A stretch of 64,000 bases of DNA. Source: Metaphire vulgaris (lineage: Eukaryota; Annelida; Clitellata; Crassiclitellata; Megascolecidae). This document shows positions 34,401 to 48,100 of this stretch, in pieces (the stretch's first letter is position 1; each line of letters starts with the position of its first letter). The notes beneath the pieces were generated by a model. The model saw only the letters and a program-made list of their open reading frames with translations, was not told the DNA's origin and did not search any database. The position numbers and the translations under genes were made by a program. The stretch covers positions 4,004,001 to 4,068,000 of the forward strand of contig CM030870.1 of NCBI GenBank assembly GCA_018105865.1, in the 5' to 3' direction.

Positions 34401-37400
34401 TTCCAGCTCCTACGACATAGCTTTGTATATGGCGGACGAGGACGAGCAACAGGTATCGTCCAAAGGATGAGTTTGTGGTCCGATAGCCCGGACTCGACCA
34501 CTGAGACGTCGGTCGGAGCTCCATCTTCGGCTGTTATTACCACGTCGAGTAAGCCGCCCTGATCGTGAGTCGGTTCTCCGACGAACTGGCGCAGTTTGTG
34601 GGCCCCTATGACCTCTTCAAACTTCTGGCTGTGGTTGTCGGAGGGTCGTTCCAGGTGGATATTAATATCCCCGACGACCCAAATCGCGCTGTTAAAGGTC
34701 TCCAACGACTCCAGCAGGGCGGACAGTTCAGTATAGAACGTTTCAGTAACACTTTGTGAGCCGGGCCTGTAGATAGCTGCAATGATAAACGGTTCATTGC
34801 CACTCCTGACCCAACAGCAGAGGTGCTCAAAAGTCCTCGGCACGAACCCGGTGTTGATCTTTGCGATGTTGGTCCTCGGTTTGGAGATCACCGCCAGCCC
34901 TCCGTGATTGATAAATTTACTGTTATCGAGCTCCGTCCTTAGTGGGATGGCCCGGGCCGCTTCGATGACGTTCAGGCCCATACCGCGTAACCGCTTGATA
35001 GCGACACTGTCCTGGTCCTCATGCCACGTCTCGGAGAGAACCAAAGTACTCAGCTCGTGCTCGTCGAACAGATCCGGAACGTTCTCGATCTTCCTGTTGA
35101 CAGAACGAATATTCAGTAAGCCCACTCTGAGGCGTCGCGGCGGAGTAGAGCAGTGGCGTTCTATTCTCGGTCGCACAAGTGTAGCCGATGGGACGACTCC
35201 CGGTTCAGGTGTGGGATGCTGTCGACGACGGGAGGTCGTCTTGACAGGTATGGCTCTTTGGAGACGCTGGCCGGCCCTGCATCCGCGTCCGTTGCTCCAC
35301 CTAGGTGCGTAGACCACAAGGTGATCGATCTTGCGACGAAGAGAGGCCGAAAGGGCGACACCTCCTGTTCTCAGGCTGAGGAGCTCGGATCGCGTGTAAG
35401 TTCGATACATCGTCGTCAAATCACGATCGGATGATCAGCGCACCACGACGACGATTAAGATAACCCGCGATATTACCGACGGCCGTCTGTCAACAGTAAG
35501 CTCAAGCCCCACCTTGCGACTGTCCCCGAAACGAACTATGGCGAGCACCGCCCCCTAATCCGCTAACTTCGCAGCTGTCCGTGGGTCCTCCTGGACAGAA
35601 ATCCCGAGGCACACGATCGACGCTGGAGCAGGAAGTGATAATCCAACGTAATATCCCTAGCAGAGTCGCTCAACCAAAGAAAAGACAGTTAAATCCATGA
35701 AAAAGACAGGCAGGCACAACGCCTGCGGGCGGCTGAAACAGCGCCCCCTAACGAACTGTAGCATTTGTATGGCGCTTCCTTTATTTCTACTCAGAGACTG
35801 TGTCCGTTTTTACGAAGTTCTACTCTAAACTATGATAAAAAGTAACCTAGAATTCGCAAATTATGTAACTTACCTAGGCCTGCAACTCGGTAATTAATAA
35901 CGAATGGCATGAGATAGTTCGTTGATGGATATAGCAACTGTACTGATGAACAACTTGGTAATACAACTTTTTCAGAAAGATATATAGCTTTGCATAACTT
36001 TGACGAATAGTTGAGTGAGTTTCCCTCATCCAAACATTTAATCTACAAGCAGTAATGTTGATAGACGGATAGCGGACATCATTTTGATTCGCTTTAACGT
36101 AGGCCTACTAAATGGATCTGTAAAATGTAGTACGTTACATCCGAGATAGGCCTACGCAATATCTAATATGCTACCATACAATACGGTAGCGTATCACACG
36201 GGACCGTACAATGAGATACTTTACAACTGACTATACGTTGTAATGTAGCAGTATGTAGCATTTGTATGGCGCTTCCTTTATTTCTACTCAGAGACTGTGT
36301 CCGTTTTTACGAAGTTCTACTCTAAACTATTCAATATATTCCGAAATTGCAAGAAACTCAACTACAATTTTTCTGCAGCAATTCTACAATTTCGTAAAGC
36401 GCCGGATATAGATTTGAGAAACAGTCTAATTCAATTCATTGGCGCCGAAACCACGAATGAATAATAATTACTGGACGAAGACTAACCGAAAGCCAGTTCC
36501 CAAAGCAGACAGTAGATGTCGGTATAACTGCAATTGTCAGCGATATAGTACTCATCTGCTGAGCAGAAATTAAGTACTTGCATGAGGAGGTTGGCAATTG
36601 ACGGTCCATCAGCAGATAGGGGGACACAATGGTTCCTTCAGCATCGGTAAAGTTATTCGATGAATAGCCACAATATCCTTCAGGCAAGCAGTATTATATC
36701 GAAACAATCATCATTTACTCATTAGAAGCATTCTATAATAAATTTTAAAATCTAACAGAACACTTTTACGGCATGTGTCTGATTACACAAGGGAATAAAT
36801 TAATAGTTTCAAATTCATCCCCAGTAGTTCAAGTCAGCTGTATGCATAGGTGACAGTCAGAGCAGGCAAAAGGCAAATCTGTGGAGAAAAAAGCTTTAGT
36901 CTAGGTTTGACTGTACACAGTGTTTGTGACTATGCAGCAGACTGCGGAAGATTGTAGTAGTAAAATATAACTTCAGATAAGTCTCATATTCTTGGTTTCC
37001 TTCAAAAATGAGAGCCAAAATGGTTTGAGACAATATAGCAGATCTTAAGGACACAGACAACAAACACTTTGAGAAAGCCAAATATCATTCAAATGCCTCA
37101 GTCTCGACAATGGCTATCATACTGAGATTTTCTGCTTTCACCGTTAAGCAGCTTTGACGTTTTAAATAACTAATTATTTCAATCTTTATTAACATGTTTA
37201 TTTAAAACGGTTGTCTAGTTATTGAGATCAGCAATCAAAACTTGCCTGTTTTAATGATATTGTATTGAAGTTTAAACCCTGATCTAAGGTAAGATTCGCC
37301 GGAGACAAACTGTATGGCTGCTCGACTGCATCCATCCAACGTCGCGCTGATATTAAATCTCTGTCCACATAATTTCCTGTTTATATTTTCATTCGTAACC

Positions 37401-39122
37401 AACGAAGCATTAGCACGACGAGAAACGCATGTAATCTGAAAGAACAGACATGTGATACGAATTGCAATGACCATTGAATAATTTGCAGTTCTAATTGCAA
37501 AAGCATCACAAGAAGATCTTTCTCTTGGTTAGTAATCTACAAAGCACTGGGGCAACATGAATGTATCAAATTCTAACTAGGGCAGAGCAAAACTCCATCA
37601 TTTTTAACACACACAATTGAAAATATCGATGCTTGATCCGATTATGCTCGAGTCGATTGCATATAGTTGCACAATTGCTACATGTCATTTATAGCAATCG
37701 ATGAGTTATTTGTCCAAATTATTATAGTCAGACAATACGTAGATATTGATAGTCTGATGAATGTAAGTAAGCCAGTAAAACGAAAATTATATTTGTATGC
37801 ATTCGAACAACATGCCTCAATTATGAGATCCACAGAAGGTCAGGTCTTCGGTCCACTGTTCAAAGTCGCCTTGGTGTGTCCCAAGAACGAACCTCTTTAT
37901 TCTACTGAAACGAGGTTTTGAGTCATTTGGCCCTAAGATCTGCAATGCCTTTGACCTTGTTTACTGACCTGGTGACCTGTTTACCCTGTTTAATTTAGCA
38001 ACTGTTGATTCCATGGCCCACTTTTTTAAGCGACTTAAAACTCGTCTATTTTTAAATGTAGTAATCGCAGCGCGAACGTTTCTGGGTGATTTCAGAAGAG
38101 GCGCCATAGAAATATTCTGTCACAGTACATTGCACTGCATTAAATTTGCCATTCTGATAGACCGGACAACGGGCAGTGTTTAATCTAGGCCGTTTCCCGG
38201 AGAAAATTGCCCTTTCCCCCGGAAATTTCAAATTCTCCCGGAAATTTTGGAATACTACATGGACTAACAGCGGCCCCTAGCAGAATTTCCCCCCGGATTT
38301 GTCAGTTCCCCCCGGCTTTTTCAGTTTCCCCCCGGAGTCCTGGAGTCTATATTAAACACTGACAACGGGTCTATGACACTTAATGAAAATGAATTGCTAC
38401 TATATTGTACCTGAAGCCAATCATTTGAACACGGGTAGTTGTAGTTGTGGTAGTGGTAATGGACTGATCCAATGCTAATGTAATGAAAGTGGAGAAAAAG
38501 TAGATTGCTTCCGATATCGATGTGGTAAATGCAGTTCAGATTAGGTTCGTAATTGGATGGATATCCTGGTGAAGTTATGATGTCGGTTGAATTGGAAAAT
38601 TCTCTTTTTCCACATTCTTCCTCTGAATGTCGCAATAAGACAAACGTTAAAATAGTTACACTCATATGAGACGAAGAATGTGCATGTTGCTTTTCCACTG
38701 ACTGATATCTAGAATTGACCTGGTCTTTGGATTTCTGATCTAGAATGCCGTAGTTCTATAACTGAGACCAGATATAACTTTGAGTCACTGGATGAATGAC
38801 ATGGGTCGTGGGTCAATGGCCTATCGCTTTTTTAAGACTGCGATTTAGTCATTCGGAATATTTGATTTTGAGTTCGCTTTCGTTCACAAAGAATATTGGC
38901 AATGCAATTTTGCATTTACTCAACGGTTATGATGTTACACTTCAATCAAGCAATCAATCAATCATTTTTTATTTCTCAACAACAACAATGTGGATACAGA
39001 CAGATTAATCTTATACGTATCCATCAGACGAAATCATGTTGTTTACAAAACAAGAAAGGAAGGATTAATCTGAACAGTCTCTACTGTGCTCTATGACACC
39101 AGAGTTACTATAGTTATGGATA

Positions 39123-39164
<42 letters not shown>

Positions 39165-42100
39165 CTGATTGATAAACAACAAATTTGACCAGTGCCACGG
39201 TACATAAATAAGGAGTATCTTTGAGAAAAGGGTTGACCTAAGGGAAATAGTTCCCGTAAGTTGGTCAACCTTAGATAATTAAGTAATTAAGATATGTAAA
39301 TTGAATACTGCAAGTTGGATATAAGTTGGTACATGAATAATAGGTAGTAATATTGGTAGAAGTCAAATAATAATAATAATAATTATGCACTTCTATAGCA
39401 CCAGTTCTAATACCCAAGGTATCAATCGATGGTACTTCAAAATCAATCCGCAAAAGATCCAGGTCATTCCAGAGATCAGTCAGAGGGAGAGAGTGAGACG
39501 GACTATGGAGGAAACGCCAATTGAAAGAGATGTGTCTTAAGTCTGGATCGGAAGATGCTCAATGAATTGGAAGATCTGACAGCCGAAGGGAGAGAGTTCC
39601 AGATTTTAGGCCCAGAAATAGAAAAAGCTCTCTTACCAATTTCAGTGTTGGTTCTAGGTACATTCAACAATGAATCAGCATACCTTGTTGAATGACGATG
39701 GTTTGGGTGATTCAACATAGATTTTAAATATTGAGGTTGGCCAAACTGCAGTGTTTTAAAAACCAGGAGACCAGTTTTGAATAGAATTCTCTGTTCTACC
39801 GGCAACCAGTGTAACTTTTGAAGAACAGGTTTAACCTTTATTTTCCCAGACCCATTCAAAATTGACACAAACTCAAGAAAACTTATATTTAGACACTTTC
39901 TGATGTATAGTAAAACAAAAAGTTGAAATCAGAAAAAAATTATTCAAGATCACGGAACAATACCCATGTTCCCAAATGGGAACGTTGGGTCACTATGACT
40001 ATAGAAAATCCTGGAAATACCAAAGGCAGTAATTTTATTACATTAGTGCTGTACAGTATGTAAATCTTTGAACATGCCTCATATAGGCATAGTATGTGGG
40101 AAATACTGTATAAGTATCATCTTAAGGTGATTAATTAAATTAATTATTAATTTATTTATTAATTAATCATTGGTGTGGTAGACCCCAAAACACTTGGTGT
40201 GAAGGAGCCTCTCAGTTCTCACGCTTCGAGCATTTCATTCTTGCATTTGTCTGACAACAAGTACCTCGCCCTGGGAAGTAGACTCCAGATAATGTTTGAC
40301 TTCATAATGTCGTAAAATATTTGGAACAAAGGCAGTGGGTTCTCCATAACGTTATCAAGGTGTGTCTTTCAACAGTCAAGCAACCACTTCACATCGAAAT
40401 TCAGGATATCTGAGGCGATCTCCGGAAGAAGCGACCTTACATGTAGCTTCCATGCTGTAACCACTGCCGTATTGAATGCATTGACAAGCAAGTTCCACCA
40501 CTCTTTCTTGGATTTGATCTTGGGTCCGTATGTCGAAAGCAGACGATCAAAAAGATCAACACTTCCCGTTGCGTAATTGCTGAACATTCGTGGCTGTGAA
40601 ATGTTTATTTCCTTCAAAATCCATTCAAACGACATCCTATCATGGCTACAGGGTTGACATAGTTATGACTCAACTCAGAGCTACTAGGCTTACTATCACA
40701 GGTCTTGTCATCTTCACAGGGTCCTGCTGAGGCCTGTATCCCATCATCTGCAACACGAGTAAACACATGAAGCTCACACCAACATATGATGACCAATCTG
40801 GACCTAAGATATCTTCATCTACTGCTTCAACTTTATAATCTTCCCCATCGTTTGGAGATAGTATACAAATGTCTGGAATACTAGCATTAGCATCGTCATC
40901 ACTGAAGGACTCCTCAAAATCTGCCTCAATTGCTAGAGAGAGAGGGCGAAACATCGCTTTGTTACAGGCATTTTAGCTACTGTCCAACAATAGCTACACA
41001 ATTGTGTGCAACAGAACAGGTCATTATATTCACGAAATGTATCACCAGAACATAGGCCTACACACATATTAGTCTTACATATTTGCCGGATTGGAACACC
41101 AATGGCCAATGCTAGTGAAATATCAACAACTGTCAGCCTATTAGTCACATTGACCCAACGTTCCCAATTGGGAACATGGCTGATCAATCACGTCTTGTAA
41201 TTTAACCTATGGTTATACATGTCAATCGGACTTAAAATCAAGCAAAGGGGCCATAGTTGAATAAAATGAGCCATTATGGTAAAATAAATGTTGACATTTA
41301 GATTTTATTCTAAAATATATCCGTTATACCTATGATTTTGGCAATTTTTCGGAATTTTAATGCAATTTGTACAAAAAGTAGAAAAAATTAGCAGAGATAT
41401 TTTATGCAAAAATCAAAGATAGACATGTGCTCGAAACAAAAGCTACAAAAAACCAGGATGATATAGCTTGGTTAACTGCCTGAACTGCCTTCAAGTCAAT
41501 GTTCCCATTTGGGAACGTTGGGAAAATAAAGGTTAAAATGATCATGCTTACGAGTTTTTGTAATGGCTCGGGCAATAGAATTCTGAATCCTTTGAAGCTT
41601 TTGCATGTTAGATCTGGTCATACCATTGTAAAGAGAATTGAAATAATCAAGTCTGCTGCTGACAAGGGCGTTTGCAAGAGGAATCAGAGCGGATTTGGGC
41701 ACAAAATCACGAATTCGTCGAATATCTCTGATTTGCATATGAGCAGCTCTGCTGACCTTATTTATATGATCGTTAAACGACATGTTCTTATCAAATATCA
41801 CCCCTAGGTTGCGGACAGACTGACTTAGATTAACTGAAATGTTGTCAAATATAAATGAATTTATGTCTTCAAATTTACTTAGATTAAATGATGTACCAAG
41901 AAGTAAAAACTCAGTTTTTGAAGGGTTAAGTGCAAGCTTATTATTAAACATCCAAGACTGAACGTTTTGCAGGCAAAGAGACAGATTTTCTAGTGATAGA
42001 ATTCTGAATCCTTTGAAGCTTTTGCATGTTAGATCTGGTCATACCATTGTAAAGAGAATTGCAATAATCAAGTCTGCTGCTGACAAGGGCGTAAATAAGA

Positions 42101-45100
42101 TAACTGCAGAAGAAATGAGACTTTTATGCATTTAGTTGGTAAAAAAAGTTAGTAAAATATAAGGAAAATTTATTAAAACGAATTATACATTTATTGAAGT
42201 TTTGTTTAGTTAGTTATCTGAAAGGAAGAAGCTAAGTTTGAAGTGTTAAAAGGTATTTTAAGGTGTATCTTAATTGTAGCCAATTGATTTAAATTTCTAA
42301 TTTCTAAAGGAAGACTATCCCAGAGCCTAGGTCCAGAAAATTCAACAGTAAATAATCTCGTATTAGTTGAAGCATATTTGAGATTGATATTTTCCTTGTT
42401 TCTGGGATTAAGATCACATTTATTATTTATTATTTCAAAACATTTATTTGCATAGAAAATAGGTGGTAACAGATTTAAGTCGATATTTGAAGATAAATAA
42501 AGCAGATTGTTGTTTATGTAAATTCTCAATTTTTAGAATGTTAATTTGATTGCTTGTCATGTTGGAAACTTTTTATTGGTATATTCTGTGGTATTTTATT
42601 GAAGAATAATTAGGTGCTTTGACGCTCGATTGATAATTAATCAACCTCAGTTTTGGCAATGTCTATCTGCTTTTCAAAAATATTATAGATATTTAATTGC
42701 CAGGAGAGTATTGCCATGGAAAAAGACGCCTTTTCAAACAGAAGAGAACTACTCTCCCTATTGCTGTTCAACATACCGAAAGAGGGACTCATGAAAGAAA
42801 AGACTACGAGAAAATAGGAGATGTCGTAGTTTTGATTGGAAAAAAATAAAGGATATGAAATCTGATGCTGATCAGGAAATTATGCAATTACCAGCGATGT
42901 ATTGTAGAGGTTGATTAGCTCTCTAAAAGCAACATCAAAAGAATGCGGAACAAAAAACAACATGAAGAAGACATATGAAAACCCGCAGACACAGTGGGAA
43001 ATAGATAGTTCTACGTAAATAGTAAATTAACGCACGACAATTTATTGACTTAAAACTAACCAATGCAAGTGAACGAATTTATATGCGATGACATCAAATG
43101 ATCACTGCCTCATTAGTCTTCAGAACCAATGAAAACTTGCCTGGTTTAATTATTGTGTAATGCAATCTAAATCCTGGCTTTGAATAGTTTCCACCGGAGG
43201 AAAACTCCAATGCATATTGGTTGCAACGTTTAAATTTTGCACTGAAAGATTGGCTTCCACAGAATTGTTTGTTGAGATATTGACTTGTAAACGGCGCTTC
43301 TCTGGAATCACGAGATGAACAAGTAATCTGTAATCACAAATACAGGCTTTCATCAAGATACTTTGTGAGGCATTTATAGTGGCATCCATTTTTGGTAAAC
43401 AGCTAAATACAAGCTTCACTTCCTACAACATCTACCATATAAAAGTACAGCGAAACTTGGAATGAATTTTATTTCCAACTCAAACTTGAAAAAAACTTTT
43501 AATATACAGGCATAAATATAGTGTCTAAGTCAGCGGTTCTCAACCTGTGGGGGTCGAATGACGATTTGCCAGGGGTCGCCTGAAACCTTCGGAAATATGG
43601 GATTGTCTCTTTTTTATGCGCAAAACTTGTAATTGTACAAAATTTTCCCATTGGTAGTTAATAGTTTTTGTTACTATAATTGCCATTCGAGGACAGACAT
43701 TGGAGACAATTGAATAACAATGATTTTGAATATTTTAATTGTCTTAGCATTATTATTTTTTTGGCAGTTTACATTATGAACGAAAGTGATTTTACGGTTG
43801 GGGGTCGCCACATCATGGGGAATTGAATTGAAGGGGTCGCGGCATTATAAAGGTTGAGAACCGCTGGTCTAAGTAGTAGTAACAAGATCATAATAAACCC
43901 CAAGTTAAAGAAAATATTTTAACAAGAAGAAACAAAAAATAATTTTCATCAATAGTATTAGATACAAATTAAAAGTCATATTCCTGTAATATTTATCAAT
44001 TGTTTGGTTGGGTCGAAAAAACATTACAAAAGAGAACGAAACCGCCGCAAGAAGGTATTTTACAGTAGTGACTAGTAATAAGAATCAGATGAAACATACC
44101 CGAAACCAATCACTTATACATCGAGTGGCCCACTGATAGTTGTGATAATATCCTTGAGCGTATCCGACGTCGAATGAAAGGAGTCGGAGTGAAAGTGAAT
44201 TGTTGCTTCCAACTTCGATGTAATAAGTGCAGTTTATTCGATGCGGATACGGCCCAGGATATCCCGGAGATGTAATGAAACCGGTTGAATTAGTGAAAAC
44301 TGTGTTCCCGCATTCTTCACCTGAGAGAACCATCCCCAATCCGAAACAAATTTAACGGCGTATCGTCGAATATATTTTTTGTATAATTTAATATTTTATG
44401 CCAAAAACACCCCTACTTGTCATTCTATAAATTAAGATCTTAGAGGCCGCGCAATGAATCCCGTTTGTGTGAAGGTAATAGGAAGGCTGGAAAGGAGACT
44501 GGCTTTGCTTTAATATATTCCAACATGTTCAATTGTTTACATTTGTGACTTGTTGATGGTCATTGTAAATACAGAGAGCACTGGGAATTAGTGACACTTC
44601 ATAATGAGTAAGGCATAAGATGAGGAGTGTGAGGGAAGAGAAAAGGTATGGGAATAGGAAAGAGAGATAATATAGGGAGGGAGAGAGAGGAATGAGAGAG
44701 GAGTGGGTATTGGTAAAGAGAGGGAGAAAGAGAATGGTGGGAAGATGGGTGAAGAAGGGGTTTGGGAATGGGTCAGGGATGGAGGGGAAAGGCAGTGGCA
44801 TAGCAATATGCTCGGGGCCCTTGGCGAAAAACGGGCGGGGGCCCTTTCTAGAGACGATCTGACAAGTTTGCGAAAATGTTTACGAAAATGTTGACGACCT
44901 TTTTTTCTTGTCGGTCTTTCGATCTGACAACTTTACAATACAAACTTTGCGAGAAAAAAATTTTGCCTCGGGTCGGGGGGGCCCTTTGAGGTCGGGGGCC
45001 CTCGGCATCTGGCCAAGTTGACCATATAGCTGCTACGCCTCTGGGTAAAGGGAAGTTTTTGTGACGTAGTTTGGGAGGGTAGGAAAAAGAAGGAGAGAGA

Positions 45101-48100
45101 CTGTAGGGAAGAAGATAGAGGAATGAGAATAGTTGGGTACGGAAAAGAGAGGGAAAAGCAAGATGGACGGGAGACAAGAAGAAGGAAAGCGACGGAGTAG
45201 GGAAGGATTGGAAAAAATAAGTGGTTATGCGCACAAAGTTAGAAAGTTATCTAGGCTATATTCGCTATCAAACATTGAGAGCAATGTCCAAGTCCAGCAA
45301 TATTTATATGATGTCGCTCTCTTAATAATGATGATGACGACGATGATGATGATTATTATGATGATGGTGGTGATGATGATGATGATGACGATGACGAAGA
45401 TTAAGCTACGCCTATTATTAAAGTAGCAACGATTATGAAATGACAGCAGGGTTTTGTCCACTGAGAACAGGGTTAGCCACAGAAACCCAGACCCTTTTAA
45501 CTTTTAACTTTTAACTTTGACAATAATAATAATTATTGTCAAATTTTGACCAAGCTAGATAAGACTCGGCAGCGCTGTAGCTGAGGGATCCTCGAACACT
45601 AGTGTGACCAGGCTGCTCAGCACAACTATAAGTCGTACCAATTTTATTTCACGAAACAAAACCCAGCACAATTATATCCTATACAGCATATTATATATTT
45701 ACATTTGACAAAAGTGATCATAGAAAACGGATAGGAGAAATGCTTCAAACATGATAATGAGATACTTTGGTGACTCAATTCCTTTGATCTAGTTGAGAGT
45801 ACAACATCTTCGAAGCTTTACAGCGAATATAGGCAATAATATAGGCAAAATAAAAACAAAATGTATTGCATCATAAACCATTGCCTATCAGCATTTAATA
45901 ACAGAAAATTGCACCCTCTATTCGAAATCTATTAACAAAAACAGCATGGAAGATGAACAATAGCATACTGCATTCAAAGCCTAAAGAATCAACTAATCCT
46001 TCAAAAAAATTTTGAAGCCAACGTTTTTTTTTGTAATTTGTGTATAGGGGCTGTCCATTAATTATGTCAACAATTTTGGGGCAATTTTTGACCCCCTCTC
46101 CTTGTCAACAACTGTCAACTTTCAGTTACCTCTCCCATAATTACGTCAAAAACTTTTGACCACCCTCCCCCAAGATCAATGACAGGTCCCAATAACAAGG
46201 TTATTATTTTTTGCGGTGATGACCATTTTCTCCTTTTTTGCTCGTTGAGTGTAAAAATGTGATGGCCATGACTTTTTTGCCATGCTTTTTTCCATTGTAA
46301 TAAGTAGTATTTCATGAAATGTCCTAGTTTTTAATTATTTGTAAAAAGTGAATTGTCGACGTCAACTTCTCTTGAATCCCCCTACCGCTGTCAACAACTG
46401 TCAAACTTTTTCAAACCCCTCCCCCTAAATTGTCGACGCAATTAATGGACAGCCCCGCACAGCACTGTATTCAATCAATCTTTAATATGCACCTTACCTT
46501 CTGAGTAAATTTTGTATTGGATTTTGAACCCGTTGAAGGCGACAGTAGAGTCAGTGCTGAAATATATGAATACTTGTTCGCAGCCTCGTAATAACATTGT
46601 GAACGGTCTTTGGTGTCCACAAAATCTTCGGTTTTTAAGTTGGTTCACCAAAGTCGGTTCTTCACTAGAACACCTCACCTGAAAATTCCCGCAGAAAGTC
46701 GTAAAATAAAAACAATGCCAAACTGGGCCTATTAAAGAGAATTTATGCTGAACAGTTTCAAAAACATTGCTGCCGACATGAGATGCAGATAAATGGCCAG
46801 TGATCACTGTTGAACCCATTGGCTATGCGCTATCAGCTTTTAATAACTGAAAATTGCTCCCGCTGTTCGAAATCCATCAATAGAAACAGCATAGATGATG
46901 AGAAATAGCATGCTGCATTCGAAGCCCAAATAATCAGCTACTGCTTCATTAATTTTTTTAAGTCGACTTTTTCTATGCCGTATTGCTAGATTAGGAACAC
47001 CCACTGGTATTATTGCTACCTTTCTTTTAAAAATAAGAATCGTTTTCAATGGTTTGCGTATGCTTAAACTCAAATGGATAACCACTGAACGAAGAGCTAC
47101 GTGGTATAAAAGATCCAATAACGGTGACTTAGCAACTCACTTCCAACCAATCAAGATGGCATTCATAGTCATGGAGTGTTCTCTCATGAATATACCGATG
47201 TGTTGCCGGTTGCAGGTCAAAGAATGAAACTTCAATCATGGCAGATGTATTTCCCCCCGCTTTAATCACATAGGTGCAGTTTATTCCGTTGGGATAATGA
47301 TCAGGATAGCCAGGAGAAGTGATTATTCCAGAAGGTCCAACAAAATAGAATTGCCACAATGTACATCTTGAGAATCAAACACACCACTGAAATCAGTGCA
47401 ATTGTAGCGGTGCAATCAAAAAGCAAATTTGTGTGTCGGTATTAACCCCTTAACTGGGGAACCCGGATATATCCTTCCATTTTACATTGAGTTACAGTTA
47501 AATACACGGTTAAGGGGTTAATTACCTAATTGGTACTTAAAGAGGAGCTGGCAGTGGTTCCATTTTTGAAGAAAATGAAATCTTTTCGCAGTTTCCATTT
47601 TCACATTCTGTCCACATCATACTTTCTTATGACAACGACTATTGCTGTCAAAAGCTTGACCACTTGGAGCTGTCAAACATTGTACGAGTGTACGTTGTTT
47701 ATCAATGAAAAAACGTATCCGCAGTCGGCACTTTGCTGTCGGATGGCATTAGAATTATATTCTGATAGATTAAAATTTCTAGAAAAATGCTGCTTATCAA
47801 ATATCGCATACTGTATGCGTTAAGAGTTCCAAATTAATGAGATTAGATTAAACTATATATATATATATATATGAATATATATGAATATATATGAATATAT
47901 ATATATGAATTGCAAGTCAGGAACCAGTGGTCCTCCATGTCATGGACAATTTTCAAGATTCTCTTTGCCTCACTTTTACTGATAGCATTTTGCTGCCCTG
48001 CTAACCACGAAAACAAATTCCAAAAATCATTTTCTCCAAAATTATCCTAAAACGGTGGTTTTTACATCTATGATAAATTTCGTTTTAACTCTCAAGTTGA

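Larger units (their letters stand above)
39360..42130 (-). mobile_element. LINE family B fragment, split by piggyBac
   Basis: Minus-strand LINE 3' part. The upstream piece (41951-41533) reads NKLALNPSKTEFLLLGTSF ... TRKHDHF; the downstream piece (39834-39503) resumes KPVLQKLHWLPVEQRILFK ... PKIWNSLPSAVR. The two join exactly at a TTAA (H-D-H-F / K-P-V-L). The 3' UTR and (AAT)n tail are at 39365-39450, and an orphan copy of that tail lies at 62037-62108. A 97-bp stretch is duplicated inside the right part. Confidence 0.85.

Noticed and set aside
38623..38698. Signal peptide and gene start before CUB8 (MSVTILTFVLL)
   Set aside because: The exon acceptor and phase match the other CUB exons, and the same position in CUB7 is clearly intron.
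41160..41187. Start of a third piggyBac ORF (reads ISHVPNWERW)
   Set aside because: It begins at a TTG and is only the translation of a palindromic subterminal repeat.
43150..43419. 90-codon minus-strand ORF at the CUB7 second-half exon
   Set aside because: It is the wrong frame; the CUB signature lies in another frame between the splice sites.
44529..45234. Long Ser/Pro/Leu-rich minus-strand ORFs
   Set aside because: Artefacts of a purine-rich plus strand; no splice phases or family match.
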